A stretch of DNA of 64,000 nt from Christiangramia aestuarii (GTDB lineage: Bacteria > Bacteroidota > Bacteroidia > Flavobacteriales > Flavobacteriaceae): assembly GCF_009735585.1 (NCBI RefSeq), contig NZ_VJVW01000003.1:434001-498000 (forward strand), in the 5' to 3' direction. A program made the translations under genes and the position numbers. Below, in pieces: positions 32,929 to 42,290 of this stretch. A model generated the notes under the pieces. That model was not told the DNA's origin. It searched no databases and saw only the letters and a list, made by a program, of their open reading frames with translations. Each line of letters opens with the position of its first letter. The stretch's first letter is position 1.

Positions 32929-34068
32929 TTAAAGCATTCCCTTGGTAGAAGGCAATATCATTTTTTCGGCATCCCTTTTCACGGCCATTTTGATGGCTTT
33001 TGCAAAAGCCTTGAAGATAGCCTCGATCTTATGATGCTCGTTGTTACCTTCGGCCTTGATGTTCAGGTTGGCTTTTGCACCGTCTGTGAACGACTTAAAG
33101 AAATGAAAGAACATCTCTGTAGGCATTTTTCCTATCATCTCGCGGTTGAATTCGGCATCCCATTCCAGCCAGTTTCGGCCGCCAAAATCGATGGCAACCT
33201 GGGCAAGGCAATCATCCATAGGTAAACAATAACCGTATCTTTCGATTCCAAGTTTGTTGCCAAGCGCCTTGCTAAAGGTTTCGCCCAAAGCGATAGCCGT
33301 ATCTTCGATAGTGTGATGTTCATCGACCTCAAGGTCGCCATCCACCTTTATCTTAAGATCCATTTGACCGTGGCGGGCCAATTGATCCAGCATGTGATCG
33401 AAAAAGGCGATCCCAGTGCTTATTTCGCTTTTGCCAGTTCCATCAAGATTCAGGTCGATCTGTATATCGGTTTCGTTGGTCTTTCTTTCGATATTGGCCG
33501 TCCTGTCCTGTAATTTCAGGAATTCGTAGATCTCTTTCCAGGACTTTGTTCGTAAGGCAATATTCGCTTCTACTTCAGATTTATCATTTTCAACCTCGTC
33601 TTCGGCCAGGCCTTCATGGTTATCAATGAAAATACCCTTCCCACCAAAATTAAGAGCGAACTCAATATCGGTTAGGCGATCCCCAACCATAAAGGAATTT
33701 TTCAGGTCATAATCCTGGTTATCTATAAATTTCTTCTCCAGCAAACCTGTATTCGGTTTCCGGGTTGGTGCATTGTCTTTCGCAAAAGTTCGATCTATCA
33801 GGACATCGCTGAACTCTACTCCTTCATTTTCGAAGCACTTGACGATGAAATTCTGAATGGGCCAGAAATCGGTTTCCGGAAAACTTTCAGTGCCAAGCCC
33901 GTCCTGGTTAGTCACCATCACGATCTCGTAATCCAGTTCTTTGGCGATCCTCCCCAGGTAAGTGAATACCTCGGGATAGAATTCCAGCTTATCCAGGCTG
34001 TCTATCTGGTAATCTTCAGGTTCATGAATCAAAGTTCCGTCGCGGTCTACAAATAATATTTTATGCAT
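32929..34068 (-). CDS. hisB: Bifunctional histidinol-phosphatase / imidazoleglycerol-phosphate dehydratase
   Basis: A 379-aa fusion. Residues 1-~165 are a HAD phosphatase with the DxD nucleophile in '[13 protein letters not shown]' and '[12 protein letters not shown]', acting on histidinol phosphate. Residues ~190-379 are IGP dehydratase with its metal-binding His clusters ('[18 protein letters not shown]'-type, '[14 protein letters not shown]', '[18 protein letters not shown]'). It catalyses steps 6 and 8. Its start overlaps hisC by 8 bases. Confidence 0.97.
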   Translation of the reverse strand: MHKILFVDRDGTLIHEPEDYQIDSLDKLEFYPEVFTYLGRIAKELDYEIVMVTNQDGLGTESFPETDFWPIQNFIVKCFENEGVEFSDVLIDRTFAKDNAPTRKPNTGLLEKKFIDNQDYDLKNSFMVGDRLTDIEFALNFGGKGIFIDNHEGLAEDEVENDKSEVEANIALRTKSWKEIYEFLKLQDRTANIERKTNETDIQIDLNLDGTGKSEISTGIAFFDHMLDQLARHGQMDLKIKVDGDLEVDEHHTIEDTAIALGETFSKALGNKLGIERYGYCLPMDDCLAQVAIDFGGRNWLEWDAEFNREMIGKMPTEMFFHFFKSFTDGAKANLNIKAEGNNEHHKIEAIFKAFAKAIKMAVKRDAEKMILPSTKGML

Positions 34069-35113
34069 TCTCTAATTCTTTTATCGCTCTTATTAAACGC
34101 TTATTTTCTTCTTTTGTCCCTATGGTGATCCTTAGGCAGTTTTCACACAATGGCTGGCTGCTCCTATTCCTAATCACTATACCTTTTTTGAGTAATTCCT
34201 CATACCTAAGATTCGCATCATCAACTTCAATAAGCAAAAAATTGGCATCAGATTTATATACTTTGGAAACAAAATTAACTTCAAGTAAAGCTTTAGATAA
34301 CCTCAGTCTTTCTTCCAGTATTTCAGATATTTGAGATTTTATATTCTTCACATCCGAAAGAGTTTTAATTGCCTGGTCCTGAGTTAATTGGTTAACGTTA
34401 TAAGGAGGCTTGATTTTGTTTAGCACCGCAATGATTTCTTCTGAAGCAAATAAAATTCCGAGCCTGATCCCAGCCATTCCAAAAGCTTTAGAAAAGGTTT
34501 GGGTTAAGATCAGGTTTGGAAAATAATCCAGTTTTTCCAGCCAGCTGTCCTGTTCAGAAAAATCTATATAAGCTTCATCGATAACTACCAGTCCGTCGAA
34601 ATTGTCAAGGATGGTGCAAACCGTGTCGGCATCGAACGAATTCCCGGAAGGATTGTTTGGTGAACACAAAAAGATAATTTTCGTATGCTCATCGACCATA
34701 TTGAGAATTGCCGTGGCATCTGGCTCAAATTCGTGGTTCAGGTAAACTTCCCTGTTCTCTATATTGTTGATTCCGGCAAGCACTTTATACATGCCATAAG
34801 TAGGCGGCAGAGTAATCACGTTATCTTTCCCTGGTTCACAAAACGCCCGGAAAATCAGGTCTAGCACTTCATCGCTACCATTACCCAGTAAAATATTTCT
34901 GGAGTCTATATTGCGTATTTCAGAGAGTTTTTCCTTCACCCTGCTTTGCTGAGGATCGGGATAACGGTTTAGACCATTGTCATTGGGGTTTTCATTGGCA
35001 TCCAGGAAAACCATTTCTTCTCCCTGGGTCTTGAATTCGTCCCTTGCCGAAGAATAAGGCTCCAAAACGGCCACATTAGACCTCACGATCTTACTTATAT
35101 CAAATTCTTTCAT
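34061..35113 (-). CDS. hisC: Histidinol-phosphate aminotransferase
   Basis: A 350-aa class I/II PLP aminotransferase (step 7). It has '[21 protein letters not shown]' at the N-terminus, '[16 protein letters not shown]', '[10 protein letters not shown]', '[12 protein letters not shown]', the PLP lysine in '[16 protein letters not shown]', and the C-terminal Arg in '[11 protein letters not shown]'. It abuts hisD and overlaps hisB, so translation is coupled. Confidence 0.97.
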   Translation of the reverse strand: MKEFDISKIVRSNVAVLEPYSSARDEFKTQGEEMVFLDANENPNDNGLNRYPDPQQSRVKEKLSEIRNIDSRNILLGNGSDEVLDLIFRAFCEPGKDNVITLPPTYGMYKVLAGINNIENREVYLNHEFEPDATAILNMVDEHTKIIFLCSPNNPSGNSFDADTVCTILDNFDGLVVIDEAYIDFSEQDSWLEKLDYFPNLILTQTFSKAFGMAGIRLGILFASEEIIAVLNKIKPPYNVNQLTQDQAIKTLSDVKNIKSQISEILEERLRLSKALLEVNFVSKVYKSDANFLLIEVDDANLRYEELLKKGIVIRNRSSQPLCENCLRITIGTKEENKRLIRAIKELENA

Positions 35114-36397
35114 CTACCTAAGGTCATTTAAACGAAGACTAACTGCATTCTTGTGAGCCTGTAGTCCCTCAGCTTCTGCAAGAAGCTCTATAGCCGGCCC
35201 GATCTCTCTTATCCCTTCTTCAGAGATCTTCTGAAAAGTGATGGTTTTCATAAAACTATCCAGGTTCACTCCGCTATACTGTTTCGCATAGCCATTGGTC
35301 GGCAGCGTGTGGTTGGTACCTGAAGCGTAATCGCCAGCGCTCTCTGGCGTATAGTTGCCAATAAAGACCGAACCAGCGTTAATTACTCCCTGGACAAAAT
35401 AATCTTCATTTTCTGAGCAGATAATAAAATGTTCCGGCCCGTATTCATTAATAAGCTTTAGCGCCTCTTCTTCGGAATTTACCAGGATTAGCCTGGAGTT
35501 TTCAATAGCCTTATCGGCTATAGCCTTACGAGGTAATTCCTGTAGCTGGTTTTCAATTTCATCTGAAACCGCATCGATAAGTTTTTCTGAAGTAGACACC
35601 ATGATCACCTGGCTATCTATACCGTGTTCTGCCTGGCTAAGTAAGTCTGAAGCTACATAGGCTGCGTTGGCCGAATCATCTGCATATACAAGTAGCTCTG
35701 AGGGCCCCGCAGGCATATCTATGGCAACCTGGTATTTGGTCGCCAGCTGTTTAGCAACGGTCACGAACTGATTTCCCGGGCCAAAAATCTTATAAACCTG
35801 GGGTACATCCTCAGTTCCGAAGGTCATTGCACCAATTGCCTGGATGCCTCCTATTTTAAAGATCTGGGTGACCCCGCAAAGTTCAGCAGCATATAAGATG
35901 GCGGGATTAATCCTTCCCTGTTTATCTGGAGGCGTACATAGAACGATCTCTTCACAACCGGCCAGCCTTGCCGGGATAGCCAGCATTAGAATAGATGAAA
36001 ACAATGGAGCTGTGCCACCTGGAATATATAGACCAACCTTCTGGATGGCTTTTTTCTCCTGCCAGCAGCTTACCCCGTTAGTTGTTTCCACACTTAGCTT
36101 CGAGGTCTTTTGGGCTGCATGAAACTTTTCAATATTAGCCTTAGCTAGCTTGATTGCTGATTTCAGTTCAGCAGAAATCTGCTTTTCTGCTTCGGTAACT
36201 TCGGTCTGGGAAACCTTAAGATCCTCCAGTTTTGTCCCGTCAAATAGTTCGGTGTATTTTGCCACAGCCGCATTCCCTTTTATCCTGATCTCATCAAAGA
36301 TCTGGTTTACGGTTTGTTCAATATCGGCGACGGTCTGGGTAGGCCTTTTTAAAATTTCAGGCCAGTCTGCCCTGGCTGGATTTAATATCTTGTTCAT
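35114..36397 (-). CDS. hisD: Histidinol dehydrogenase
   Basis: A 427-aa NAD- and zinc-dependent enzyme performing the last two oxidations to L-histidine. Characteristic segments are 'GLYIPGGTAPLFSSILMLAIPA', 'IGGIQAIGAMTFGTE', 'KIFGPGNQFVTVAKQ', 'DMPAGPSELLVYAD', 'LSQAEHGIDSQVIM' (zinc His) and 'YGPEHFIICSE' (catalytic Glu-His). Normal length. Its stop is immediately followed by the hisC start. Confidence 0.97.
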   Translation of the reverse strand: MNKILNPARADWPEILKRPTQTVADIEQTVNQIFDEIRIKGNAAVAKYTELFDGTKLEDLKVSQTEVTEAEKQISAELKSAIKLAKANIEKFHAAQKTSKLSVETTNGVSCWQEKKAIQKVGLYIPGGTAPLFSSILMLAIPARLAGCEEIVLCTPPDKQGRINPAILYAAELCGVTQIFKIGGIQAIGAMTFGTEDVPQVYKIFGPGNQFVTVAKQLATKYQVAIDMPAGPSELLVYADDSANAAYVASDLLSQAEHGIDSQVIMVSTSEKLIDAVSDEIENQLQELPRKAIADKAIENSRLILVNSEEEALKLINEYGPEHFIICSENEDYFVQGVINAGSVFIGNYTPESAGDYASGTNHTLPTNGYAKQYSGVNLDSFMKTITFQKISEEGIREIGPAIELLAEAEGLQAHKNAVSLRLNDLR

Positions 36398-36418
36398 GAT
36401 TTGAATTTTCTGCAGTTA

Positions 36419-37282
36419 TTAAATTACCATTTTTTCTATTGGTGCTACCAGGATACCTTCGGCACCAAAGTTCCTGAGTTCGTCCAGTACCTCCCAGAAC
36501 CTTTCCTCGTTGATCACGGTGTGCACAGAACTCCAGCCTTCTTCAGCTAAAGGCAAAACCGTAGGGCTCCTCATTCCCGGTAACAGCCTGGTCACATCTT
36601 TTAATTTATCGTTGGGAACGTTCATCAGGATATACTTGGAGGTCCTGGCATTTAGTACAGATTTCATCCTGAACTGAAGTTTTTCCAGGATCTTTTTCCT
36701 TTCCTCAGAGATCTGCGGAGAAATGGCCAGTACTGCCTCACTTTTCAGCATCACTTCCACCTCCTTAAGCCCGTTCTTGAAAAGAGTGCTTCCACTGGAA
36801 ACGATATCGCAAATAGCATCTGCCAGGCCAATATTCGGGGCTATCTCCACCGAACCATTAATGATATGAAGTTCTGCAGAAATCCCTTTTTCCTTTAAAA
36901 ACTGGTTTACGGTATTCGGGTATGAAGTGGCGATCTTGGAACCGTCAAGGTCCTTGATTCCGGTATAATTGAAAGATTTTGGTACAGCCAGGGAAACACG
37001 GCATTTGGAAAATCCTAGTTTTTCTCCCTTGATGATATCCTGTCCTTTTTCAATTAATACATTCTCTCCAATAATGGCTACATCTACCACCCCGTCGCGA
37101 AGGTATTGCGGGATATCCCCATTTCGCAGGTACATCACTTCTAGCGGAAAATTTCTTGAAGATGCCTTTAACTGCTCCTTTCCGTTATCTATAGAAATCC
37201 CGGCGTCCTTCAGGATCTTAATGGAATCCTCGAACAATCGTCCCGATTTCTGAACTGCAATTCTTAATTTTTCTTTACTCAT
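36419..37282 (-). CDS. hisG: ATP phosphoribosyltransferase, long form
   Basis: A 287-aa long-form HisG (catalytic domains plus a C-terminal ACT-like domain at about 210-287). It condenses ATP with PRPP in the committed, histidine-inhibited step. Motifs: 'RIAVQKSGRLFEDSI', 'DVAIIGENVLIE', 'EIAPNIGLADAICDIVSSGSTL' with the PRPP loop, and 'LLPGMRSPTVLPL'. First structural gene of the operon; transcription must pass the attenuator 26 bases upstream. Confidence 0.97.
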   Translation of the reverse strand: MSKEKLRIAVQKSGRLFEDSIKILKDAGISIDNGKEQLKASSRNFPLEVMYLRNGDIPQYLRDGVVDVAIIGENVLIEKGQDIIKGEKLGFSKCRVSLAVPKSFNYTGIKDLDGSKIATSYPNTVNQFLKEKGISAELHIINGSVEIAPNIGLADAICDIVSSGSTLFKNGLKEVEVMLKSEAVLAISPQISEERKKILEKLQFRMKSVLNARTSKYILMNVPNDKLKDVTRLLPGMRSPTVLPLAEEGWSSVHTVINEERFWEVLDELRNFGAEGILVAPIEKMVI

Positions 37283-37307
37283 AATTTTAGTGGCTACTAT
37301 TAGAAAT

Positions 37308-37337
37308 AAAAAAACCCGTTTGATTGCTCAAACGGGT
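37308..37337 (-). terminator. his operon attenuator terminator
   Basis: On the minus strand ACCCGTTTGA-GCAA-TCAAACGGGT forms a perfect 10-bp stem followed by seven T. It lies between the leader peptide and hisG. Its 5' arm, extended to ACCCGTTTGAG (37327-37337), can instead pair with CTCAGGCGAGGT (37374-37385) at the end of the leader peptide gene: 11 pairs with one bulged A and two G-U. That is the antiterminator. The same upstream segment can also fold on itself (ACC-CGC-TCAG-GCG-GGT, 37374-37392), releasing the terminator. A further 7-bp inverted repeat (37339-37345 with 37363-37369) would bring the antiterminator arms together. Confidence 0.9.
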
Positions 37338-37371
37338 CATGATATTTAGTTAAAATTACAACATATCATAT

Positions 37372-37425
37372 TCACCTCGCCTGAGCGTGGGTAAAAAAAT
37401 GATGATGTACAGTATATTTTCTCAT
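37372..37425 (-). CDS. hisL: his leader peptide (17 aa, HHH plus one His)
   Basis: The ORF reads Met-Arg-Lys-Tyr-Thr-Val-His-His-His-Phe-Phe-Thr-His-Ala-Gln-Ala-Arg-stop. Four of 17 codons are CAT/CAC, three consecutive. Stalling at these codons when charged tRNA-His is scarce would leave the 3' half (CTCAGGCGAGGT) free to pair with the terminator arm and allow transcription into hisG. Translation to the stop codon would cover that segment and let the terminator form. Position, His cluster and alternative stems together make this a classical attenuator. Confidence 0.9.
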   Translation of the reverse strand: MRKYTVHHHFFTHAQAR

Positions 37426-37433
37426 TGTGAGTT

Positions 37434-37441
37434 CAAAGCTA
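37434..37441 (-). promoter_or_regulatory. Candidate -7 box (TAGCTTTG) of the his operon
   Basis: TAGCTTTG matches TAnnTTTG and ends only eight bases before the leader-peptide ATG, so the leader mRNA would start very near its start codon. A -33 TTTG is not present at 19 bases (only T-rich sequence), so the promoter is only partly supported. The box overlaps the T-tract of the preceding SPFH terminator. Confidence 0.5.
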
Positions 37442-37473
37442 AATAAAATTTTCAGAAATAAAACCTGAAAATT
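37439..37473 (-). terminator. Terminator after the SPFH gene
   Basis: On the minus strand AATTTTCAG-(9-base loop)-CTGAAAATT followed by TTTATTT. It lies 20 bases past the SPFH stop codon and insulates the his leader from upstream transcription. The stem is AT-rich and moderate in strength. Confidence 0.6.
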
Positions 37474-37492
37474 AATATTTAAGATATGTTTA

Positions 37493-38308
37493 TTAGTTGT
37501 TGCCTAGAATAAGCGGCATTCCGTTCTCGCTATTACCAATCACAACTACCTTTGAATTAGGGGATTTGGCAAGTTCAAGGGTAGCCTGTATACCTTTTTC
37601 CTGTAAAACTTTCTCGGTTAAGGACTCACTAAGAATGCGGTTGGCCCTGGCTTTACCTTCGGCATCGATACGTTGTCTTTCTGCCTCCTGCTCGGCTTTG
37701 GTCAACCTGTATTCATATTCCAGGGATTCCTGTTCCTGTCTAAGCTTTCTTTCAATGGCCTCTTTGATAGTTGGTGGCAGGGAAACATCCCTAACCAGCA
37801 CCTCGTTCACCTGTACATACTGGTCTTCCAGTAACAGATTGGTCTCATCGAAGATCTCTTTCTGGATAGCCTCTCTTTTACTTGCGTACAACTGCTCTGG
37901 ATTATACCTTCCCACAACTGCCCTGGTTGCTGAACGAATTGCCGGCTGAAGCAAACGCTGGATATAGGCCTCACCCTTTTCCTGGTGAAGTTTCCCCAGG
38001 GCTTCATATTCCGGCTGAAACCATACAGAAGCATCAAGCCTGATCTCCAGACCATTTGAAGAAAGCACACGCATTTCTTCATCTATAGATTGCTGCCGAA
38101 CTTCATAAACGAATACCTTGTTCCAGGGAGCCACAAAATGAAAGCCTTCAGATAATGGCGGTTTGTCTGTCACCACCCCTCCACCGAAGGTTCGGTATAA
38201 AACACCGGCTTCACCAGAATCGATAGTAACTGTTGACTTCGCGATAAAAATTATTAAAATGACGATACCAATAAACAGAGGTATGCCAATCTTGGGTAAT
38301 CTTTCCAT
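37493..38308 (-). CDS. SPFH/prohibitin-family membrane protein
   Basis: A 271-aa protein with one N-terminal transmembrane helix (residues 7-24), then an SPFH/band-7 domain ('TIDSGEAGVLYRTFGG', 'EGFHFVAPWNKVFVYEVRQQ') and a long Glu/Arg/Gln-rich coiled coil (about 180-235: 'RQEQESLEYEYRLTKAEQEA'). It probably assembles into ring-shaped oligomers on the periplasmic side or in membrane microdomains and modulates membrane proteases such as FtsH. Third gene of a fabG-VWA-SPFH run, 16 bases after the VWA gene. Confidence 0.9.
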   Translation of the reverse strand: MERLPKIGIPLFIGIVILIIFIAKSTVTIDSGEAGVLYRTFGGGVVTDKPPLSEGFHFVAPWNKVFVYEVRQQSIDEEMRVLSSNGLEIRLDASVWFQPEYEALGKLHQEKGEAYIQRLLQPAIRSATRAVVGRYNPEQLYASKREAIQKEIFDETNLLLEDQYVQVNEVLVRDVSLPPTIKEAIERKLRQEQESLEYEYRLTKAEQEAERQRIDAEGKARANRILSESLTEKVLQEKGIQATLELAKSPNSKVVVIGNSENGMPLILGNN

Positions 38309-38324
38309 ATATAAAAATTGAAAT

Positions 38325-40358
38325 TTAAATTAGTCCTAAATATTTTCGGTAAAACCACTCAACGGCAAGAATAAAAATCAGGATAAACAGCAGGTAATAC
38401 CAGTCTATCAAAGGTAGCGTTTTTTGTCGGCTTTTCTGAACAGGTTTCAACTTATCGTTAGCCAACAGGCTGTTGATCAGGTTTTCGGCATCCCCGGCAT
38501 AAAAAAGGTCAGTTTCATTATTTTCTGCAAAAGACTGAAGCCCAGAAAGATTAGAGGATACAAATTGCTGCTCGGTATTATATTCTATCACTTCAAAACT
38601 ACCGGATTTGCTAAGTTTTTTGTTGGCAACCCTAATGTTATAAGCATATTCTCCCGCGGGAAGATCCCCGCCATCGAACTGGTAGAAGTTATTTTTCAGC
38701 ACCAAGTCTGAAGTAAAGCTATCCCCTGTTTCCTTGTTCTCAACACTAATTTTAATCCCTGCACCCGGATCGAACTGGTAGTTCTCATCGAAATACTGTG
38801 CCGAAATAAGCACGTTCTGGTTGGCATAATAGAAATTCTCAGCCTCTACCATCAGTCTCTGTTTAGAGCCAGAAGACGAGAGATTCTGTATCAGTTTTCC
38901 GAAGAAATCATCAAATTCCTGGAAGGATTTATTATCCAGGTAAGTTTTCGCCCTCCATCTCCAGATGTTTTCCCCAAAAAGGAATCCAGATTTTGGAGCA
39001 TCCTGGGTAACCCCCATCAGGGCTTCGCCGGTTTCAACTCCCTGTTGCTCCTGGTATAAAAGTATATTGAACCTGTTTTCCTGAATATCCAAAGGCCCAA
39101 ATTTATCTATGACCGGAGGCATGTCATCAAAACCAATATCCTCGAACTGAAAGGAGCTAAAGGTGGGGTTGTATACCGGGAAGATTTCCTGTGGCTGATT
39201 AGACCAGCTTTTTGAATATCCCAGGTCAAGGTTATTCAGGTAATTCCAATCTGTTTTACTTCCCGTGATTACCAGGTAATTATATTTTTTTTCAAGGATT
39301 TCTGCTACAGTTTTATTGAACGAATTATTCAGTTGATACAATATAATTAGTTGATATACTGAAGGTTGCAAATTATCATCTCTAATATATTTTATATCTG
39401 CAGTACGCTGCTCATTGCTTTCAATAGCCTTCTTCATCGCCCCCAGGTCTGGATGAGCTATACTACTTAAGATCAATACCGAAGTTCTCTCATCGATCAC
39501 TTCAATGGCAAATTTCTGAAGGTTATTGATGGTATTCTTTTCTTCGGCGACAGGTTCCAGTTCCACCTGGTAAGTTTTAACCCCAAGGGAAGTTGCCGGC
39601 AGATCTGTCCTGATCACCTCGGAACGCTTTTCCTCAGAAAACTCCAGTTCCTTAGAAAAAACGATATTGCCTCCGGCACGGATATTCAATTTAGTTTTCA
39701 CCTCTTCCCGGCCCGAATAATTCAGGAAAATCTCTAGCGGAAACCTGTTATTCAGAAAAGCATAACGGTTAAGGTTGATCCTTTCTATACTAAGATCCTT
39801 ATACCGGGTAGTATCGCCGAGCACTATTGGGAAAACTTCGGCAGAACCGTTCTTTTTAAAATACCGGAAATCTCGCCCCAGGCTTTGATTTCCATCAGTA
39901 AGCAAGACCACCGCGGAATTCTTTCCGGAAAAAAGGTCTCGTGTTTCACTCAGCGCAGAATAAATGTCGGTTTGGACCGCTGAAAAATTCAGAGAGTCGC
40001 CCATGCCGATCTTGTCGCCAAAATTAAGCTGGCTCACTTCAAAATTCTGCCGAATCCTTTCATTACTCAGTATCGCATTCGAAATCTCCTTAAGATCATT
40101 CTCGGCTTCCAAAAAAGAGATGGATTGGGAATTATCTGCCAGCAGAACAAGTTCCGGTTTATCTACCTGGTAACTGGTAGAAGTGATCTTTGGATTGATG
40201 AGGATAAGCAATACTAAAAAAACCGCCAGAGCTCTGAGCGAAAAGAGAATATAATCCCTGCTGTTCCTTACCGGTCTATTGTACAGATACTGAAAAAAAG
40301 CAAACCCCAGCGCTACAAGAAGGGCCAGGGTTATATATAAAATTGTTTCTGTGGTCAT
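38325..40358 (-). CDS. VWA-domain membrane protein, hypothetical
   Basis: A 677-aa protein. Two transmembrane helices lie near the N-terminus (about 5-24 and 40-58) and one at the C-terminus (about 655-672). Between them is a large periplasmic region beginning with a VWA-like fold ('LVLLADNSQSISF' as a MIDAS-type DxSxS loop, 'SAVVLLTDGNQSLG'). BatA/glutamine-amidotransferase-like Bacteroidetes proteins have the same plan. The remainder is beta-rich. No enzymatic motif. Between fabG and the SPFH gene in the same direction. Confidence 0.75.
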   Translation of the reverse strand: MTTETILYITLALLVALGFAFFQYLYNRPVRNSRDYILFSLRALAVFLVLLILINPKITSTSYQVDKPELVLLADNSQSISFLEAENDLKEISNAILSNERIRQNFEVSQLNFGDKIGMGDSLNFSAVQTDIYSALSETRDLFSGKNSAVVLLTDGNQSLGRDFRYFKKNGSAEVFPIVLGDTTRYKDLSIERINLNRYAFLNNRFPLEIFLNYSGREEVKTKLNIRAGGNIVFSKELEFSEEKRSEVIRTDLPATSLGVKTYQVELEPVAEEKNTINNLQKFAIEVIDERTSVLILSSIAHPDLGAMKKAIESNEQRTADIKYIRDDNLQPSVYQLIILYQLNNSFNKTVAEILEKKYNYLVITGSKTDWNYLNNLDLGYSKSWSNQPQEIFPVYNPTFSSFQFEDIGFDDMPPVIDKFGPLDIQENRFNILLYQEQQGVETGEALMGVTQDAPKSGFLFGENIWRWRAKTYLDNKSFQEFDDFFGKLIQNLSSSGSKQRLMVEAENFYYANQNVLISAQYFDENYQFDPGAGIKISVENKETGDSFTSDLVLKNNFYQFDGGDLPAGEYAYNIRVANKKLSKSGSFEVIEYNTEQQFVSSNLSGLQSFAENNETDLFYAGDAENLINSLLANDKLKPVQKSRQKTLPLIDWYYLLFILIFILAVEWFYRKYLGLI

Positions 40359-40428
40359 CTACAAGGCTTATGTTGTGAAGTTAAGAATTTAAATGAATAA
40401 ATTCACAACTCAAGCATGGAGAGAGAAA

Positions 40429-41175
40429 TTAGGTATGCATACCTCCATCTACATGCAGCACCTGGCCGGTAACATAGGCGCTCAGGTCGCTACCAAGGTA
40501 CACACAGGCATTGGCAATATCTTCCGGGCTTCCACCTCTCTTAAGCGGAATAGCTTCTCTCCAGCCCTGGACGGTCTTCTCATCCAGTTTTTCGGTCATT
40601 TCAGTTTCTATAAAACCTGGAGCGATCACATTGGTACGGATATTTCTTGAACCAAGCTCCTGCGCCATCGATTTAGAAAAACCTATGATCCCTGCTTTGG
40701 AAGCCGCGTAATTGGCCTGCCCGGCATTTCCGGTTACTCCAACTACAGAACTCATATTGATGATACTTCCCTTACGCTGCTTCAGCATGGTTCGCTGAAC
40801 CGCTTTGGTCATATTAAAGATAGATTTGAGGTTCACTTCAATAACCTTATCAAAATCTTCCTCGCTCATCCTCATTAAGAGGTTATCCTTGGTAATTCCG
40901 GCATTATTAATAAGAATGTCTATAGATCCAAAATCTTCCAGCACCTTATCTACCAGTTCCTGTGCCTCTGCAAAACTGGCGGCATTAGATTTATAAGCTT
41001 TGGCTTTTATGCCCATCTCTTCCAATTCTTTTGCCAGCTCCTCGGCAGATTGCGAAGATGAATTATATGTAAAGGCAACATTGGCCCCGTGTTGAGCAAA
41101 TACCTGCGCGATACCTTTTCCTATACCACGACTACCACCTGTAATAATTGCGTTTTTTCCTTCTAATAATTTCAT
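40429..41175 (-). CDS. fabG: 3-oxoacyl-[acyl-carrier-protein] reductase
   Basis: A 248-aa short-chain dehydrogenase. It has the NADP-binding 'AIITGGSRGIGKGIA' at residues 9-23, 'INNAGITKDNLLMRM', and the catalytic Ser-Tyr-Lys set in 'IINMSSVVGVTGNAGQANYAASKAGI'. The 'KDNLLMRM' and 'PGFIETEMT' elements are typical of FabG. It reduces 3-oxoacyl-ACP in fatty acid elongation. The rest of the fatty acid gene set is not adjacent, but fabZ is present within the lpxC fusion about 8 kb away. Confidence 0.94.
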   Translation of the reverse strand: MKLLEGKNAIITGGSRGIGKGIAQVFAQHGANVAFTYNSSSQSAEELAKELEEMGIKAKAYKSNAASFAEAQELVDKVLEDFGSIDILINNAGITKDNLLMRMSEEDFDKVIEVNLKSIFNMTKAVQRTMLKQRKGSIINMSSVVGVTGNAGQANYAASKAGIIGFSKSMAQELGSRNIRTNVIAPGFIETEMTEKLDEKTVQGWREAIPLKRGGSPEDIANACVYLGSDLSAYVTGQVLHVDGGMHT

Positions 41176-41203
41176 ATTAAATGATCTTGGTTAAATGTCC
41201 CTC

Positions 41204-41211
41204 CAAATATA
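41204..41211 (-). promoter_or_regulatory. -7 box (TATATTTG) of the fabG unit
   Basis: TATATTTG, a full TAnnTTTG match, ends 28 bases before the fabG start. No TTTG is seen at 19 bases upstream, so the -33 is weak or absent. Confidence 0.5.
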
Positions 41212-41291
41212 ACAAAAGCTAAAATGGATTGAAGAAAATTCAATTGAAGATATTCGGAAGCCGTTTTTATTATCAAATTCTGAAAATCAGG

Positions 41292-41310
41292 TTTTGCATT
41301 GGATGCAAAA
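41292..41310. other. Inverted repeat in the fabG-GDPD divergent region
   Basis: TTTTGCAT-TGG-ATGCAAAA is a perfect 8-bp inverted repeat with a 3-base centre, located between the fabG promoter and the GDPD gene. It could be an operator or an RNA hairpin. Nothing else in this 243-base spacer is convincing. Confidence 0.35.
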
Positions 41311-41418
41311 ACATGGATCGGTCCCAAATTAAAAAAGCCGCCCGGCACTGGTTTTTTATTCTTATTAGTCTTATTTTTAGTAGGATACATTTAACAAGCA
41401 TAACAAACCCTGCAGCTT

Positions 41419-42276
41419 ATGCTAAAAAGTAGTCTATATACCTTTTCAATTTCGATCTTCCTGATGTTGATGACCACATCGGGGAATAATAAAGAACTGG
41501 CTGAATTTGAGGGCCTGTATTCTGAAGACGACCGGGTCCTGGTTGCAGCCCATCGCGGTTCTCACGATAAACATCCTGAAAATTCACTGGCAGCTATACA
41601 GGAAAGCATCAATAATCAGATAGATATCGTAGAGGTAGATATAAGGGAGACCCGGGATAAAATTCCTGTTCTTTTACACGACGAAAGTTTAAAACGTACA
41701 ACCGGATCTAACCTAAAAATTGCAGATGTAGATTTTAAGGAGTTAGAAGAAATACCTCTTCTCTATCAAAATAAAGAAACAGACCAACGAATTCCCAGCC
41801 TGGAGGAAGCTTTAATAATATCTAAGAACAAGGTCATACTAAATCTTGACTTCAAGCTGGACGATCTCCAAGCCATGAAACGCAGCTATAAAGTTGTAGC
41901 CAGGCTTGGAATGGAAAACTCGGTGATCTTTACGGTTCGTGATCTTGATTTGATCCCGAGCCTTTATGAGATAAATCCGGAAATAAGGATCATGCCCGTG
42001 GCATTTAGCTGGTGGAAGATCAATCAGGTGATAAAGTATGATTTCTTAGATATCATACAGCTTTACCACCGGCCCTATGGAAGTATCAACATCAACCGGC
42101 TTAAAAGCAATGATTTTGAAGTTTGGGTGAATGCCCTCAAAAAGTACGACAGGCTGGAGATAGAACAAAAGAATGGTTTTGAAAATCTTCTGAACATCAA
42201 AAAAGTAAATGTGATCCAGACCGACCACCCTGAGAAATTGCTAAGTTTTTTAAGAGAAAAGGGGCTTCATGATTAA
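41419..42276 (+). CDS. Glycerophosphodiester phosphodiesterase (GDPD) family enzyme, exported
   Basis: A 285-aa TIM-barrel phosphodiesterase with an N-terminal signal or anchor (residues 1-22, no lipobox Cys). Catalytic elements: 'AAHRGSHDKHPENSLAAI' (HR and EN), 'VEVDIRETRDKIPVLLHDE' (metal Glu/Asp and the second His). The C-terminal barrel is shorter than in GlpQ and resembles Bacteroidetes lipid- or alkylphosphate-directed members. Substrate unknown. It ends at a terminator shared with the convergent sucD. Confidence 0.88.
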   Translation: MLKSSLYTFSISIFLMLMTTSGNNKELAEFEGLYSEDDRVLVAAHRGSHDKHPENSLAAIQESINNQIDIVEVDIRETRDKIPVLLHDESLKRTTGSNLKIADVDFKELEEIPLLYQNKETDQRIPSLEEALIISKNKVILNLDFKLDDLQAMKRSYKVVARLGMENSVIFTVRDLDLIPSLYEINPEIRIMPVAFSWWKINQVIKYDFLDIIQLYHRPYGSININRLKSNDFEVWVNALKKYDRLEIEQKNGFENLLNIKKVNVIQTDHPEKLLSFLREKGLHD

Positions 42277-42290
42277 TGTACATAAAAAAG

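Noticed and set aside
41172-41432. Two 67-72 codon ORFs on opposite strands between fabG and the GDPD gene
   Set aside because: They overlap each other and the real start of the GDPD gene, lack recognisable features, and the spacer is better explained as a divergent promoter region.
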